Positions 9,136 through 19,609 of a stretch of DNA of 64,000 nt are shown here, one piece after another. Within the stretch, counting starts at the first letter, position 1. The number at the start of each line of letters is the position of its first letter. A program made the position numbers and the translations under genes. Below the pieces are notes generated by a model that worked only from the letters and a program-made list of their open reading frames with translations, was not told the origin of the DNA and did not search any database. The DNA comes from Denitrificimonas caeni DSM 24390 (GTDB lineage Bacteria; Pseudomonadota; Gammaproteobacteria; Pseudomonadales; Pseudomonadaceae), in the NCBI RefSeq assembly GCF_000421765.1, contig NZ_ATXQ01000003.1, positions 1 through 64,000 of the forward strand. Reading direction: 5' to 3'.

Positions 9136-10698
9136 GTGACTCAAGCCCTGATTGCCGCCTTACAAAACCCTGCGATCTTTCCGCACCCAGTCGAAGATTT
9201 TCAGGTCATCGAAACTCATATTTCCTGGGTCATCCTAACCGGCCCTTATGCTTACAAAATCAAAAAAGCGGTTAACTTCGGCTTTTTAGACTTCACGGAT
9301 ATTGCTGCTCGCCAGCATTTCTGCGCTGAAGAAGTGCGTTTAAATCAGCGTTTGACTGACGGTTTGTACCTCGAAGTTGTTGCGATTACTGGTTCAGCCG
9401 AGGCGCCGCAACTCAATGGTGAAGGCCCTGCTATTGAGTACGCAGTCAAAATGCGTCAATTCCCACAAGCACAACTCTTGGGTGACATGCAAAAACGTGG
9501 CGAACTCTGTGAAACCCACATTGATGCACTCGCCAAGCAAATTGCGCGCTTTCACGATGAAGCTCCTCATGTTCCAGCTGAACATGCGCTGGGCGATCCA
9601 CACGCAATTATGGCACCAATTCGACAAAACTTTGAGCAAATCCGCCCGCTACTCAGCGACCCTACTGATTTACAACAACTGGACGCACTTGAGGCGTGGG
9701 CCGAAGACAGCTTCACGCGCTTACTCCCTCTATTAGAGCTACGTCGTCACAATGGTTCAATTCGCGAATGTCACGGTGATATTCATCTGGGCAACGCAAC
9801 CTTACTCGACGATGAAGTGGTGCTATTTGACTGCATTGAATTTAACGAGCCCTTCCGCTTAATTGACGTAGCCTCGGATGCGGCATTCTTAGCCATGGAC
9901 TTGGAAGATCGCGGTTTAAAGCCACTCTCGCGTCGATTTGTGAACGCTTGGCTGGAACTGACTGGCGACTATCAAGCGATGCCACTGATTAACTTCTACA
10001 AAGCCTATCGCGCCATGGTGCGCGGCAAAGTGAATCTATTCCGTCTTGGCCAAGAAGAAGATCCTGTGCAGCGTGCTGTCATTGTTCGTCAATATCGCAG
10101 CTACGCCAACTTAGCCGAAAGCTACAGTGCTATTCCTTCGCGCTTACTGGCGATTACCCACGGTATTTCTGCGGTCGGCAAAAGTTCAGTGGCGATGCGC
10201 TTAGTTGAAGCTTTAGGCGCACTACGCTTTCGCTCTGACTATGAACGCAAGCGCTTATTTGGTGAGCAAGACAGTGAGCAACAAAACACCTTGGGCGGCG
10301 GTATTTATAACCCCAACGCCAGCGCAGCAACTTACCAGCGCTTACACGCTTTAGCTGCAGATGCCTTACAAGCGGGCTTCCCAGTAGTGATTGATGCGAC
10401 CTACTTAAAAAGCGAGCAGCGCCATGCGGCATGGCAGATTGCAGAAAGTACCGGTACACCTTTCTTAATTCTTGACTGCCAAGCACCGGATGAAGTGGTA
10501 GCAACCTGGCTCAAACAGCGTCAAGCAGAAGGCTTAGACCCATCGGATGCGACAGCAGATGTAATTTTAGCCCAACGCCAAAACTTAGAGCCGCTGGACG
10601 CAGCTGAAACAGCACAAAGCTATCGCGTGGATACCCATGATGCGGCCACATTAGACAACCTCATCAGCCAGATCCGTAAGCGCTTACCCGGTTTATAA
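9136..10698 (+). CDS. Aminoglycoside-phosphotransferase-like / P-loop kinase fusion protein
   Basis: A two-domain protein. The N-terminal half is an APH/choline-kinase-like fold with the catalytic HGDIHLGN near residue 213 and the metal-binding DCIEFN. The C-terminal half is a P-loop kinase of the zeta-toxin/gluconate-kinase type, with GISAVGKSS at about 343-351. The substrate is unknown, although pseudomonads commonly carry this arrangement. The frame is open from an ATG at 9100, but GTG at 9136 has an AAGGA site 6-7 bases before it and gives the usual family N-terminus (about 520 residues), so it is preferred. Divergent from mrcB. Confidence 0.8.
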   Translation: MTQALIAALQNPAIFPHPVEDFQVIETHISWVILTGPYAYKIKKAVNFGFLDFTDIAARQHFCAEEVRLNQRLTDGLYLEVVAITGSAEAPQLNGEGPAIEYAVKMRQFPQAQLLGDMQKRGELCETHIDALAKQIARFHDEAPHVPAEHALGDPHAIMAPIRQNFEQIRPLLSDPTDLQQLDALEAWAEDSFTRLLPLLELRRHNGSIRECHGDIHLGNATLLDDEVVLFDCIEFNEPFRLIDVASDAAFLAMDLEDRGLKPLSRRFVNAWLELTGDYQAMPLINFYKAYRAMVRGKVNLFRLGQEEDPVQRAVIVRQYRSYANLAESYSAIPSRLLAITHGISAVGKSSVAMRLVEALGALRFRSDYERKRLFGEQDSEQQNTLGGGIYNPNASAATYQRLHALAADALQAGFPVVIDATYLKSEQRHAAWQIAESTGTPFLILDCQAPDEVVATWLKQRQAEGLDPSDATADVILAQRQNLEPLDAAETAQSYRVDTHDAATLDNLISQIRKRLPGL

Positions 10699-10709
10699 GC
10701 CACTGAATT

Positions 10710-10740
10710 TGTTGGCTGCGCCTTCATGACGCAGCCAACA
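10710..10740. other. Strong hairpin between convergent genes, no U-tract
   Basis: Perfect 11-bp inverted repeat, TGTTGGCTGCG against CGCAGCCAACA, with a 9-base loop, between the convergent kinase and nudF genes. No T-run follows on either strand, so it is not a classical intrinsic terminator. It may protect mRNA 3' ends or assist termination in both directions. Confidence 0.6.
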
Positions 10741-10745
10741 GTGAT

Positions 10746-11369
10746 TTAAAGCCTCAGCCAATCAGCTTTCACCTGTTCTTTATTGAGCGCCAGCCACTGT
10801 AGAGCAATGATACTGGCAGCATTATCAATACGCCCATCCTGCACCGCCTTTAACGCACCGGCCAACGGCCATACATGTACACGAATATCCTCACCCTCTT
10901 CTGCTACACCAAAAACCCCACCGACACCTGCCGTAGAGCAACGGCCGATATACAGATAAACACGCTCATCCGATCCGCCGGGCGATGGGTAATAGGTCAT
11001 CACGGGCAGCAACTCATGCAGTTCTAAATCTGCTTCTTCACGAGCCTCGCGGCGCGCCACCTCTGCAGGCTCTTCGTCTGTATCAATTAAACCCGCAACA
11101 ATTTCCAGCAACCAAGGCTCAGGGCTTTTATCTAAAGCACCAACACGAAACTGCTCAACCAGCACCACCGAGTCGGCGTGCGGATCATAGGGCAACACGC
11201 ACACCGCGTCCGGCCTGACAAATAACTCACGCCTGATGGTCGGCCCCATATGGCCGGCGAATAAACGGTGTTTTAAATGCACGCGATCTAAGCGATAAAA
11301 CCCTTGAAAGCAGCGCTCACGCTGCTCAACTACCACATCATCTTTCGCCGTCATTACCCGCTCAGTCAT
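10746..11369 (-). CDS. nudF: ADP-ribose pyrophosphatase (Nudix hydrolase)
   Basis: Hydrolyses ADP-ribose, and probably related nucleoside diphosphate sugars, to AMP and ribose-5-phosphate. The Nudix box is present (GLIDTDEEPAEVARREAREE). The usual glycine near its end is replaced by aspartate (EEADL instead of EEAGL), which lies outside the metal-binding glutamates. At 207 residues it has the NudF length, and the N-terminal half has the RHRLF/REL pattern of ADP-ribose pyrophosphatases. It lies downstream of thiC on the same strand but past a terminator. Confidence 0.87.
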   Translation of the reverse strand: MTERVMTAKDDVVVEQRERCFQGFYRLDRVHLKHRLFAGHMGPTIRRELFVRPDAVCVLPYDPHADSVVLVEQFRVGALDKSPEPWLLEIVAGLIDTDEEPAEVARREAREEADLELHELLPVMTYYPSPGGSDERVYLYIGRCSTAGVGGVFGVAEEGEDIRVHVWPLAGALKAVQDGRIDNAASIIALQWLALNKEQVKADWLRL

Positions 11370-11384
11370 CTCTAGCTCCCATAA

Positions 11385-11411
11385 AAAAGGCGACCCTTAA
11401 GGCCGCCTTTT
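11385..11411 (-). terminator. Intrinsic terminator after thiC
   Basis: Stem AAAAGGCG (11385-11392) against CGCCTTTT (11404-11411). On the minus strand it ends in a run of six U, 16 bases past the thiC stop. It separates thiC from nudF. Confidence 0.8.
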
Positions 11412-11426
11412 ATACCATTGAAGTGT

Positions 11427-13322
<1,896 letters not shown>

Positions 13323-13389
13323 CTAAAACACGAAAGAAAGTGTCGGGGAACCAGCGGACAAAGGCAGGTCTGCCTTGCGGCAAACTTAT

Positions 13390-13477
13390 CTTGTTCCCTA
13401 CGCGAGTATTAACTCGATCAGGTTCAACGGGATCCGGATTAACCGATCTCAGCTCTATGTAAGAGCACCCCGACAAG
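13390..13477 (-). promoter_or_regulatory. TPP riboswitch (THI element) upstream of thiC
   Basis: The minus strand carries the conserved THI-box blocks in order: CGGGGTGC, GCTGAGATC, TTGAACCTGATC and CGCGTAGGGAA. The outer stem P1 can form from CUUGU and ACAAG at the two ends. The 5' sequence GTCGGGG (13468-13474) is perfectly complementary to CCCCGAC (13342-13348) between the aptamer and thiC. That gives an alternative helix competing with P1. No U-tract terminator follows, so control may be at translation. Confidence 0.93.
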
Positions 13478-13640
13478 AAACAGCCTGCAGTCTACGCACC
13501 CAGCAGCAGATACTGCAAGCTCACTCGCGCAAACACAAAACTGTACACAGTCTTAAACAATGTTAAAGCACGCTTGACCGCCCTCCTCAACGGCCGTAGC
13601 CTTAAGCAGATTTTTCTCTGCGAAACTTAGGATATTAATA

Positions 13641-15074
13641 ATGCGTGTACTGTCGCTTACTTTTGCTATAGCTGCAGTTTTAGGGTCAGCAGCTTATGCA
13701 GCACCTATCACTCAAGATAAAGTCAACTTGCTCGAGGTTTATCAGCTCGCAGTTGATAACAACGCAGACTTAGCAGCAGCTCATGCTGACTACAAGGCGC
13801 AAAGCGAGCGCGTACCGCAAGCACGTGCAGGGTTGCTACCGCAAATTGGCGCCGGCGCAAGCAGTTCTGACAGTCGCAGTAAAGTCGACACATCTATGGG
13901 TTCGGTCACTCGTTCACGCAGTGGCACGGTCTATCAAGCTAGCTTAAGCCAGCCACTATTTCGCCTTGATCGCTGGTATCAATTACAAGCTGCGCAAGCC
14001 ACTAATGAGCAATCTGCTTTAGAGCTCTCGGCGATTGAGCAAAATCTTATTTTACAAAGCTCTGAAGTGTATTTTTCTGTCCTGCGCGCGCAAGATAACC
14101 TTGCTGCGAGCCGCGCAGAAGAAGCGGCCTTTAAACGTCAATTCGATCTTGCCAGCGAGCGTTTTGATGTTGGCTTGTCGGATAAGACGGATGTTTTACA
14201 AGCACAGGCTGCCTATGACGCCGCGCGCGCCAACCGCATGGTAGCTGAGCGCATGGTCAGTGATGCTTTCCAAGCTTTAATCACCTTAACAAATACCGAG
14301 TTAAGCGCGTTGGAAGGGGTGAAACATAGCTTGCCTATTCTTGCGCCGACGCCCAACGATGCAACAGCTTGGGTCAACACCGCAACCGAACAAAACCTTC
14401 TTTTGCAGGCCATTAACTATACCGTAGAAGCCGCGCAAGACAGCGTTAAGCAGCGCAAATCAGGACACGCACCAACTCTGGATGCGGTTGCTCAATACCA
14501 GAAAGGTGATAACGACAGCATGGGTTTTGTTAATAACGGCCTACCTATAATGCCCACTTACAATGGCAAGGCAGAACAAAGTAGCATCGGCCTGCAGTTA
14601 AACATTCCTCTGTACACCGGCGGCATGACCAGCTCGCAAGTGCGTGAAGGTGTCTATCGCTTAGACCAAGCAGAACAAATGCGCGAAAGTTTGCGTCGTA
14701 AAACCGTGCAAGATGCGCGTAACTTTCATCGCGCGGTGAATACCGACGTGGAGCAAGTACAAGCACGTAAGCAAGCAATCATTTCCAGTCAAAGTGCAGT
14801 GGAAGCGACTGAGATTGGTTACGATGTAGGCACTCGCAATATTGTTGACGTACTCGATGCACAGCGACAACTTTATGCATCGGTGCGCAACTACAACAAT
14901 GCCCGTTACGATTATATTTTAAACAATTTGCGCTTACAGCAAACCGCCGGTGTTTTGAGCCCTGATAATTTGCAAGCATTGTCGGCGTACTTAAATCCTA
15001 ACTACAATCCAGACAGCGACTTTTTACCGCCTGATTTGGATAAAGAAATCGAAGCGAACTTACGCCGACGCTAG
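13641..15074 (+). CDS. tolC: TolC-family outer membrane efflux channel
   Basis: Outer membrane exit duct used by tripartite efflux pumps and type I secretion. A cleavable signal peptide (residues 1-20, ending AYAA) is followed by two repeats of the long helical outer-membrane-efflux domain. The second ends in the typical IVDVLDAQRQLY motif (IGYDVGTRNIVDVLDAQRQL region). At 477 residues it is a normal TolC length. It stands alone, with no pump genes adjacent, as for general-purpose TolC. Assignment to TolC rather than an OprM-type channel rests on the absence of a lipobox and on these repeats. Confidence 0.88.
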   Translation: MRVLSLTFAIAAVLGSAAYAAPITQDKVNLLEVYQLAVDNNADLAAAHADYKAQSERVPQARAGLLPQIGAGASSSDSRSKVDTSMGSVTRSRSGTVYQASLSQPLFRLDRWYQLQAAQATNEQSALELSAIEQNLILQSSEVYFSVLRAQDNLAASRAEEAAFKRQFDLASERFDVGLSDKTDVLQAQAAYDAARANRMVAERMVSDAFQALITLTNTELSALEGVKHSLPILAPTPNDATAWVNTATEQNLLLQAINYTVEAAQDSVKQRKSGHAPTLDAVAQYQKGDNDSMGFVNNGLPIMPTYNGKAEQSSIGLQLNIPLYTGGMTSSQVREGVYRLDQAEQMRESLRRKTVQDARNFHRAVNTDVEQVQARKQAIISSQSAVEATEIGYDVGTRNIVDVLDAQRQLYASVRNYNNARYDYILNNLRLQQTAGVLSPDNLQALSAYLNPNYNPDSDFLPPDLDKEIEANLRRR

Positions 15075-15079
15075 TTTTT

Positions 15080-15112
15080 TAGGCTGACTGCGAGAGAACA
15101 GCAGTCAGCCTA
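15080..15112. other. Strong hairpin between convergent tolC and nadC
   Basis: Perfect 12-bp inverted repeat, TAGGCTGACTGC against GCAGTCAGCCTA, with a 9-base loop. A run of six T precedes it on the plus strand rather than following it. Neither strand therefore has the hairpin-then-U order of an intrinsic terminator. Confidence 0.6.
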
Positions 15113-15145
15113 ACTCTACCGAAAGCATTACAAATCACGCAGCTT

Positions 15146-16012
<867 letters not shown>

Positions 16013-16255
16013 TTATAGGCATTATAAAGACTTAAGCTGTTATTAGTAGCAAGACAGCCAGAACGCGACATAAGGTTTTTCACCCCCATGACCATGTGTG
16101 ATTCAAGTCAAAGCCCTAGTAGATAATCCTTGGTTCTCTAGCATAAGTGCCTATAATCAGAATCATCAATTGTCTTAACACCTAACTCTCAGCGATCTAG
16201 ATCATTTTTATGTATGATCGAATCTAAAGTTCTGCTGCCGGGAGATCTTACTTAA

Positions 16256-18583
16256 ATGAAGAATGACGCCAACGTTGTGCCATTTAATGCGCCAGATAAG
16301 CATTCTTCTGCAGCGACTGGAAAGTTACCTGTGGCGCTGATTCATGTCCGTGATAAAGCAGCAGCGTTACTCAAAGGCAACATCCAAGAGCTATTTGCCA
16401 ATGCAGATGATTCCTTGTTTGAAATGGCCGATCGCGCCACCAGCAATAACGAGCAAAATACTTTATTCGAAGCCATGCGTGACTTGCGCTTAAAACGCAA
16501 AAATATTGAGCGTAGTTTTTTGCAGCAACTTTTTGAGTCGTTTGCCAGCCTGAATCAGCATCAGATTGGTTCTGCACCTACCCTTGAAGTGTATTCTTTA
16601 GAGTCTTTATCCTTGGTGCAGAATGATGCGCTGGAGGAGTCGGTCGCCATTGATAGCATGGTTGCCAAGGTCAAGCGCCGCGATGAGCAAGCCCTACACC
16701 ACCTGACTGCACGTTTTAATCATGTGCTGAGCCGCAAACTCACCGATGAAACAAACCCGCTGAGCCCTCGTGTGCTCTCGGAAAACTTTATCAAAAGCTG
16801 CAACAGCATCAACTTTGCCATCAACATCAAGCTGATTATCTTAAAGTTATTTGAAAAGCATATCCTCAGCGAGCTTGATCTTCTTTACCAAGAAGTCAAC
16901 GATGTTTTAATCAGCGCCAACGTCTTGCCAGATCTCAAGTCCACGTCACCTGTGCAGAAAAGACGCAGTTCTACGCCAGCCACCACTGTGTCTGAAACAG
17001 CGACAAGTGTTGCGGCCAGCTCAACACAGGCGGCAAGTTCTGCAGAGTTACAAATAGCATTTAGCGAACTGCAAAGTATGCTCTCGCAGCTACGCGGTAA
17101 TGCCCTGCCCGCACGTAACATTCCTGATGATGCGGTACCTATTTCCAGTAACGACTTGATGCGTTTGCTTTCGCACATGCAGCAGCATTTACCAAATCAG
17201 TCAGCGCAAGATCAAGACTTACGCGAGCAACTCGATAAGCTGCTGACTCGTGCCAGCGTCAATAGTAAAGAAGCTCGAGTAGTTGGACAGGTTGACGACG
17301 ATGTCATTAACCTCGTCTCCATGCTCTTTGAGTTTATTTTAGATGATCGTAATCTGCCAGATTCGTTGAAAGCATTGATTGCACGCTTGCAGATCCCACT
17401 GCTTAAAGTGGCTGTGCTGGATAAAACTTTTTTTAACCGCGGCAATCACCCTGCTCGCCGCTTGCTCAACGAAATTGCTTCGGCAGCCTTGGGTTGGAGC
17501 GATCAAGACAGCGAGCGCCGTGATAATCTTTACCAGAAAATTGAAAATATTGTTCAGCGCACGCTTACTGAATTTACTGACGACCCCAATATCTTCAATG
17601 AATTATTGGCCGATTTTATTGCCTTCACTGGAAGTGAACGACGTCGCAGCGAATTACTGGAGCAACGTACACGCGATGCCGAAGAGGGTCGCGCTCGCGC
17701 AGAAACTGCACGTTTACAGGTTGAGCAAGAGTTAAACAGCCGCTTGCTAGGTAAAACCCTGCCAGAGGTGGTCGTGCAATTGCTGCAAGAGGCTTGGAGT
17801 AAAGTGCTGCTTTTGACTTACCTTAAAAGCGGTCATGATTCGAGTGAATGGCGCGACAACTTAGCCACCATTGATGATTTAATCTGGAGCATCGAACCGC
17901 ACGAAGATGCACTCGCGCGCTTAAAACTCCTACAGTTAGTGCCCTCTTTGCTGCGTCAACTACGCGAAGGCTTCTCTCACGCAGCCATTGATCCGTTTGT
18001 TGCCAATAGTTTTTTTAGCCGCTTAGAAGCTCTGCATGTACAAGCCTTTCAGCGTTATAAGCGACAAGCCGCATCCGTAGAGTCTTCTATTGAGGATCTT
18101 TCTGAAGATTTTATTAGTGAAAGTACTGCTGACGCCCAAATCACTCTTGCTGAGCTTCCTGAAGAACTGCATAAAGCCGCGCGCCAAGAGCAACAAGAGC
18201 AGCAAGCACCTGCGGTCATGGTTGAAGTACAAGAAGAAATCGTTTTACAACAACCAGAGATTACCGACAGCACGTCTAATAAAATCGTCTTGAGCGACGA
18301 AGATCCTGCTTTATTACAAGTGGACAGTTTGCACACCGGCAGCTGGGTTGAGTTTATCCAAGATGACCAACGTAAACTGCGTTGCAAACTGGCTGCCATA
18401 ATCAAGTCGACTGGACGCTATATTTTCGTGAACCGTAGCGGTGTGAAAGTATTAGAAAAAAATCGTATGAGTTTGGCTGTTGAGTTTAAAAACAACTCAG
18501 TCATTCTGCTCGATAATGCGTTACTGTTCGACCGCGCACTGGAATCAGTGATTGGTAATCTGCGTCGCCTAAAAAGCTCATAA
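16256..18583 (+). CDS. DUF1631 family protein
   Basis: Large (775-residue) cytoplasmic, mostly helical protein that fills almost the whole DUF1631 family length. Most of it is charged helices, with an apparent coiled coil around residues 465-500 (RRRSELLEQRTRDAEEGRAR). The last 90 or so residues look like a PilZ-type beta-barrel (GSWVEFIQ, RYIFVNRSGVKV). PilZ-like folds bind cyclic di-GMP in some proteins, but the RxxxR / DxSxxG binding motif is not clearly seen here. Function unknown. Stands alone in this window. Confidence 0.75.
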   Translation: MKNDANVVPFNAPDKHSSAATGKLPVALIHVRDKAAALLKGNIQELFANADDSLFEMADRATSNNEQNTLFEAMRDLRLKRKNIERSFLQQLFESFASLNQHQIGSAPTLEVYSLESLSLVQNDALEESVAIDSMVAKVKRRDEQALHHLTARFNHVLSRKLTDETNPLSPRVLSENFIKSCNSINFAINIKLIILKLFEKHILSELDLLYQEVNDVLISANVLPDLKSTSPVQKRRSSTPATTVSETATSVAASSTQAASSAELQIAFSELQSMLSQLRGNALPARNIPDDAVPISSNDLMRLLSHMQQHLPNQSAQDQDLREQLDKLLTRASVNSKEARVVGQVDDDVINLVSMLFEFILDDRNLPDSLKALIARLQIPLLKVAVLDKTFFNRGNHPARRLLNEIASAALGWSDQDSERRDNLYQKIENIVQRTLTEFTDDPNIFNELLADFIAFTGSERRRSELLEQRTRDAEEGRARAETARLQVEQELNSRLLGKTLPEVVVQLLQEAWSKVLLLTYLKSGHDSSEWRDNLATIDDLIWSIEPHEDALARLKLLQLVPSLLRQLREGFSHAAIDPFVANSFFSRLEALHVQAFQRYKRQAASVESSIEDLSEDFISESTADAQITLAELPEELHKAARQEQQEQQAPAVMVEVQEEIVLQQPEITDSTSNKIVLSDEDPALLQVDSLHTGSWVEFIQDDQRKLRCKLAAIIKSTGRYIFVNRSGVKVLEKNRMSLAVEFKNNSVILLDNALLFDRALESVIGNLRRLKSS

Positions 18584-18608
18584 TTAGCGTCTCAATCATG
18601 CCAATACA

Positions 18609-19091
18609 TCAGTACTCATGCGGTCTTTGCTGCGTAGTGCTGATTTTCATATCGACACACCAGTGCTCGGCTGTAACCCGTGTATGCCACTGACCAAAGA
18701 TCGGCTGCAGTCCAATAAAAGCAACCTGCAGATAGCTTCCTTGTTGCTCTACGCGCCAGGTAATACGCTCACTATCGGCCAATAGCAACTCTCCGCGTGT
18801 CGAACGTCCGCGCGTATTTTCCAGCAAGAGCTGATAAGTACCTTGTCCATGCATAACTTGTATAGCCGTCTGCTCGCGTAAGCAAAGACCCAATCCATCA
18901 GCATAAATGCGCAACTGCTCAACTGTATTGGCATAAACAATCGGATGTTTGGGCTGTAATAACTGCCCTAGCATCAAGCCAAACAAAACGCCTAGCAGCG
19001 CTAAACTGGCTAAAAACTTAAGTAATAACTGCCGTCGCGGCAGAGCTTCCCATGTAGAATTAGCTTCAAATTTATTATCAGGATCGCGCAT
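18609..19091 (-). CDS. Small single-pass membrane protein, unknown function
   Basis: A 160-residue protein I do not recognise. It has a basic segment (PRRQ), one membrane helix at about residues 24-46, and a C-terminal domain of beta-strand character with two cysteines, probably periplasmic. It may resemble a minor pilin-like or accessory envelope protein, but no motif supports that. The ATG (CAT at 19089-19091) overlaps the trmL start on the other strand, and no clear ribosome binding site is seen, so the start is uncertain. Confidence 0.6.
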   Translation of the reverse strand: MRDPDNKFEANSTWEALPRRQLLLKFLASLALLGVLFGLMLGQLLQPKHPIVYANTVEQLRIYADGLGLCLREQTAIQVMHGQGTYQLLLENTRGRSTRGELLLADSERITWRVEQQGSYLQVAFIGLQPIFGQWHTRVTAEHWCVDMKISTTQQRPHEY

Positions 19092-19551
19092 GTTTCACGT
19101 CATACTCTTTGAGCCAGAAATCCCACCTAACACTGGCAACATTATCCGTTTATGTGCAAATGTAGGCTGCAGCTTACATTTAATCGAGCCGCTTGGCTTT
19201 GCTTTTGATGATAAACGTCTGCGCCGTGCTGGTCTTGATTATCAGGAGTTCGCAAATGTGCAACTGCACGCTAACCTGCAAGACTGCTTAACCGCTTTGC
19301 AACAACCGCGCCTCTTTGCCTTTAGCACCAAAGGCAAGCACAACTATGCAGAGGTAGTCTATCAAGACGGTGATGCTTTTATTTTTGGTCCAGAAACGCG
19401 CGGCCTGCCTGAGGATGTGCGTAACAGCATTCCTGCCGAGCAACTGGTGCGCTTACCCATGCGTGACGGCTCGCGCAGCTTAAATCTCTCGAACACAGTG
19501 GCAATTGCCGTGTACGAAGCATGGCGCCAGCTTGGCTTTGCCGAGCAGTAA
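19090..19551 (+). CDS. trmL: tRNA (cytidine/uridine(34)-2'-O)-methyltransferase
   Basis: SPOUT-class enzyme that methylates the ribose of the wobble base in certain leucine tRNAs. The AdoMet-binding knot is clear: [11 protein letters not shown] near residue 14, FGPETRGLP near residue 99 and [20 protein letters not shown] at the end. The open frame runs 47 codons further upstream, but the family start is [17 protein letters not shown] at 19090, with an AGGA site 7 bases before it, giving 153 residues. Its ATG overlaps the divergent gene's ATG in the tetramer CATG. Confidence 0.95.
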   Translation: MFHVILFEPEIPPNTGNIIRLCANVGCSLHLIEPLGFAFDDKRLRRAGLDYQEFANVQLHANLQDCLTALQQPRLFAFSTKGKHNYAEVVYQDGDAFIFGPETRGLPEDVRNSIPAEQLVRLPMRDGSRSLNLSNTVAIAVYEAWRQLGFAEQ

Positions 19552-19591
19552 CAAAAACACCCCGCCAAGCATGCTGCCTGTACGGGGTGTT
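19552..19591 (-). terminator. Intrinsic terminator after aceF
   Basis: Stem AACACCCCG (19556-19564) against CGGGGTGTT (19583-19591). On the minus strand it is followed by a U-run (TTTTTG) just past the aceF end. It lies between convergent trmL and aceF and may also slow trmL transcripts, though the plus-strand T-run is short. Confidence 0.8.
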
Positions 19592-19609
19592 GATGTGCAA
19601 CTTAAAGCT

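Noticed and set aside
10170-10230. Zeta-type toxin reading of the kinase C-terminus
   Set aside because: The P-loop is similar, but the protein is a fusion with an APH-like domain and no antitoxin gene is adjacent.
18055-18405. Minus-strand frame of 116 codons inside the DUF1631 gene
   Set aside because: Antisense shadow of a Gln/Glu-rich segment, with Ser/Cys-rich translation and no ribosome binding site.
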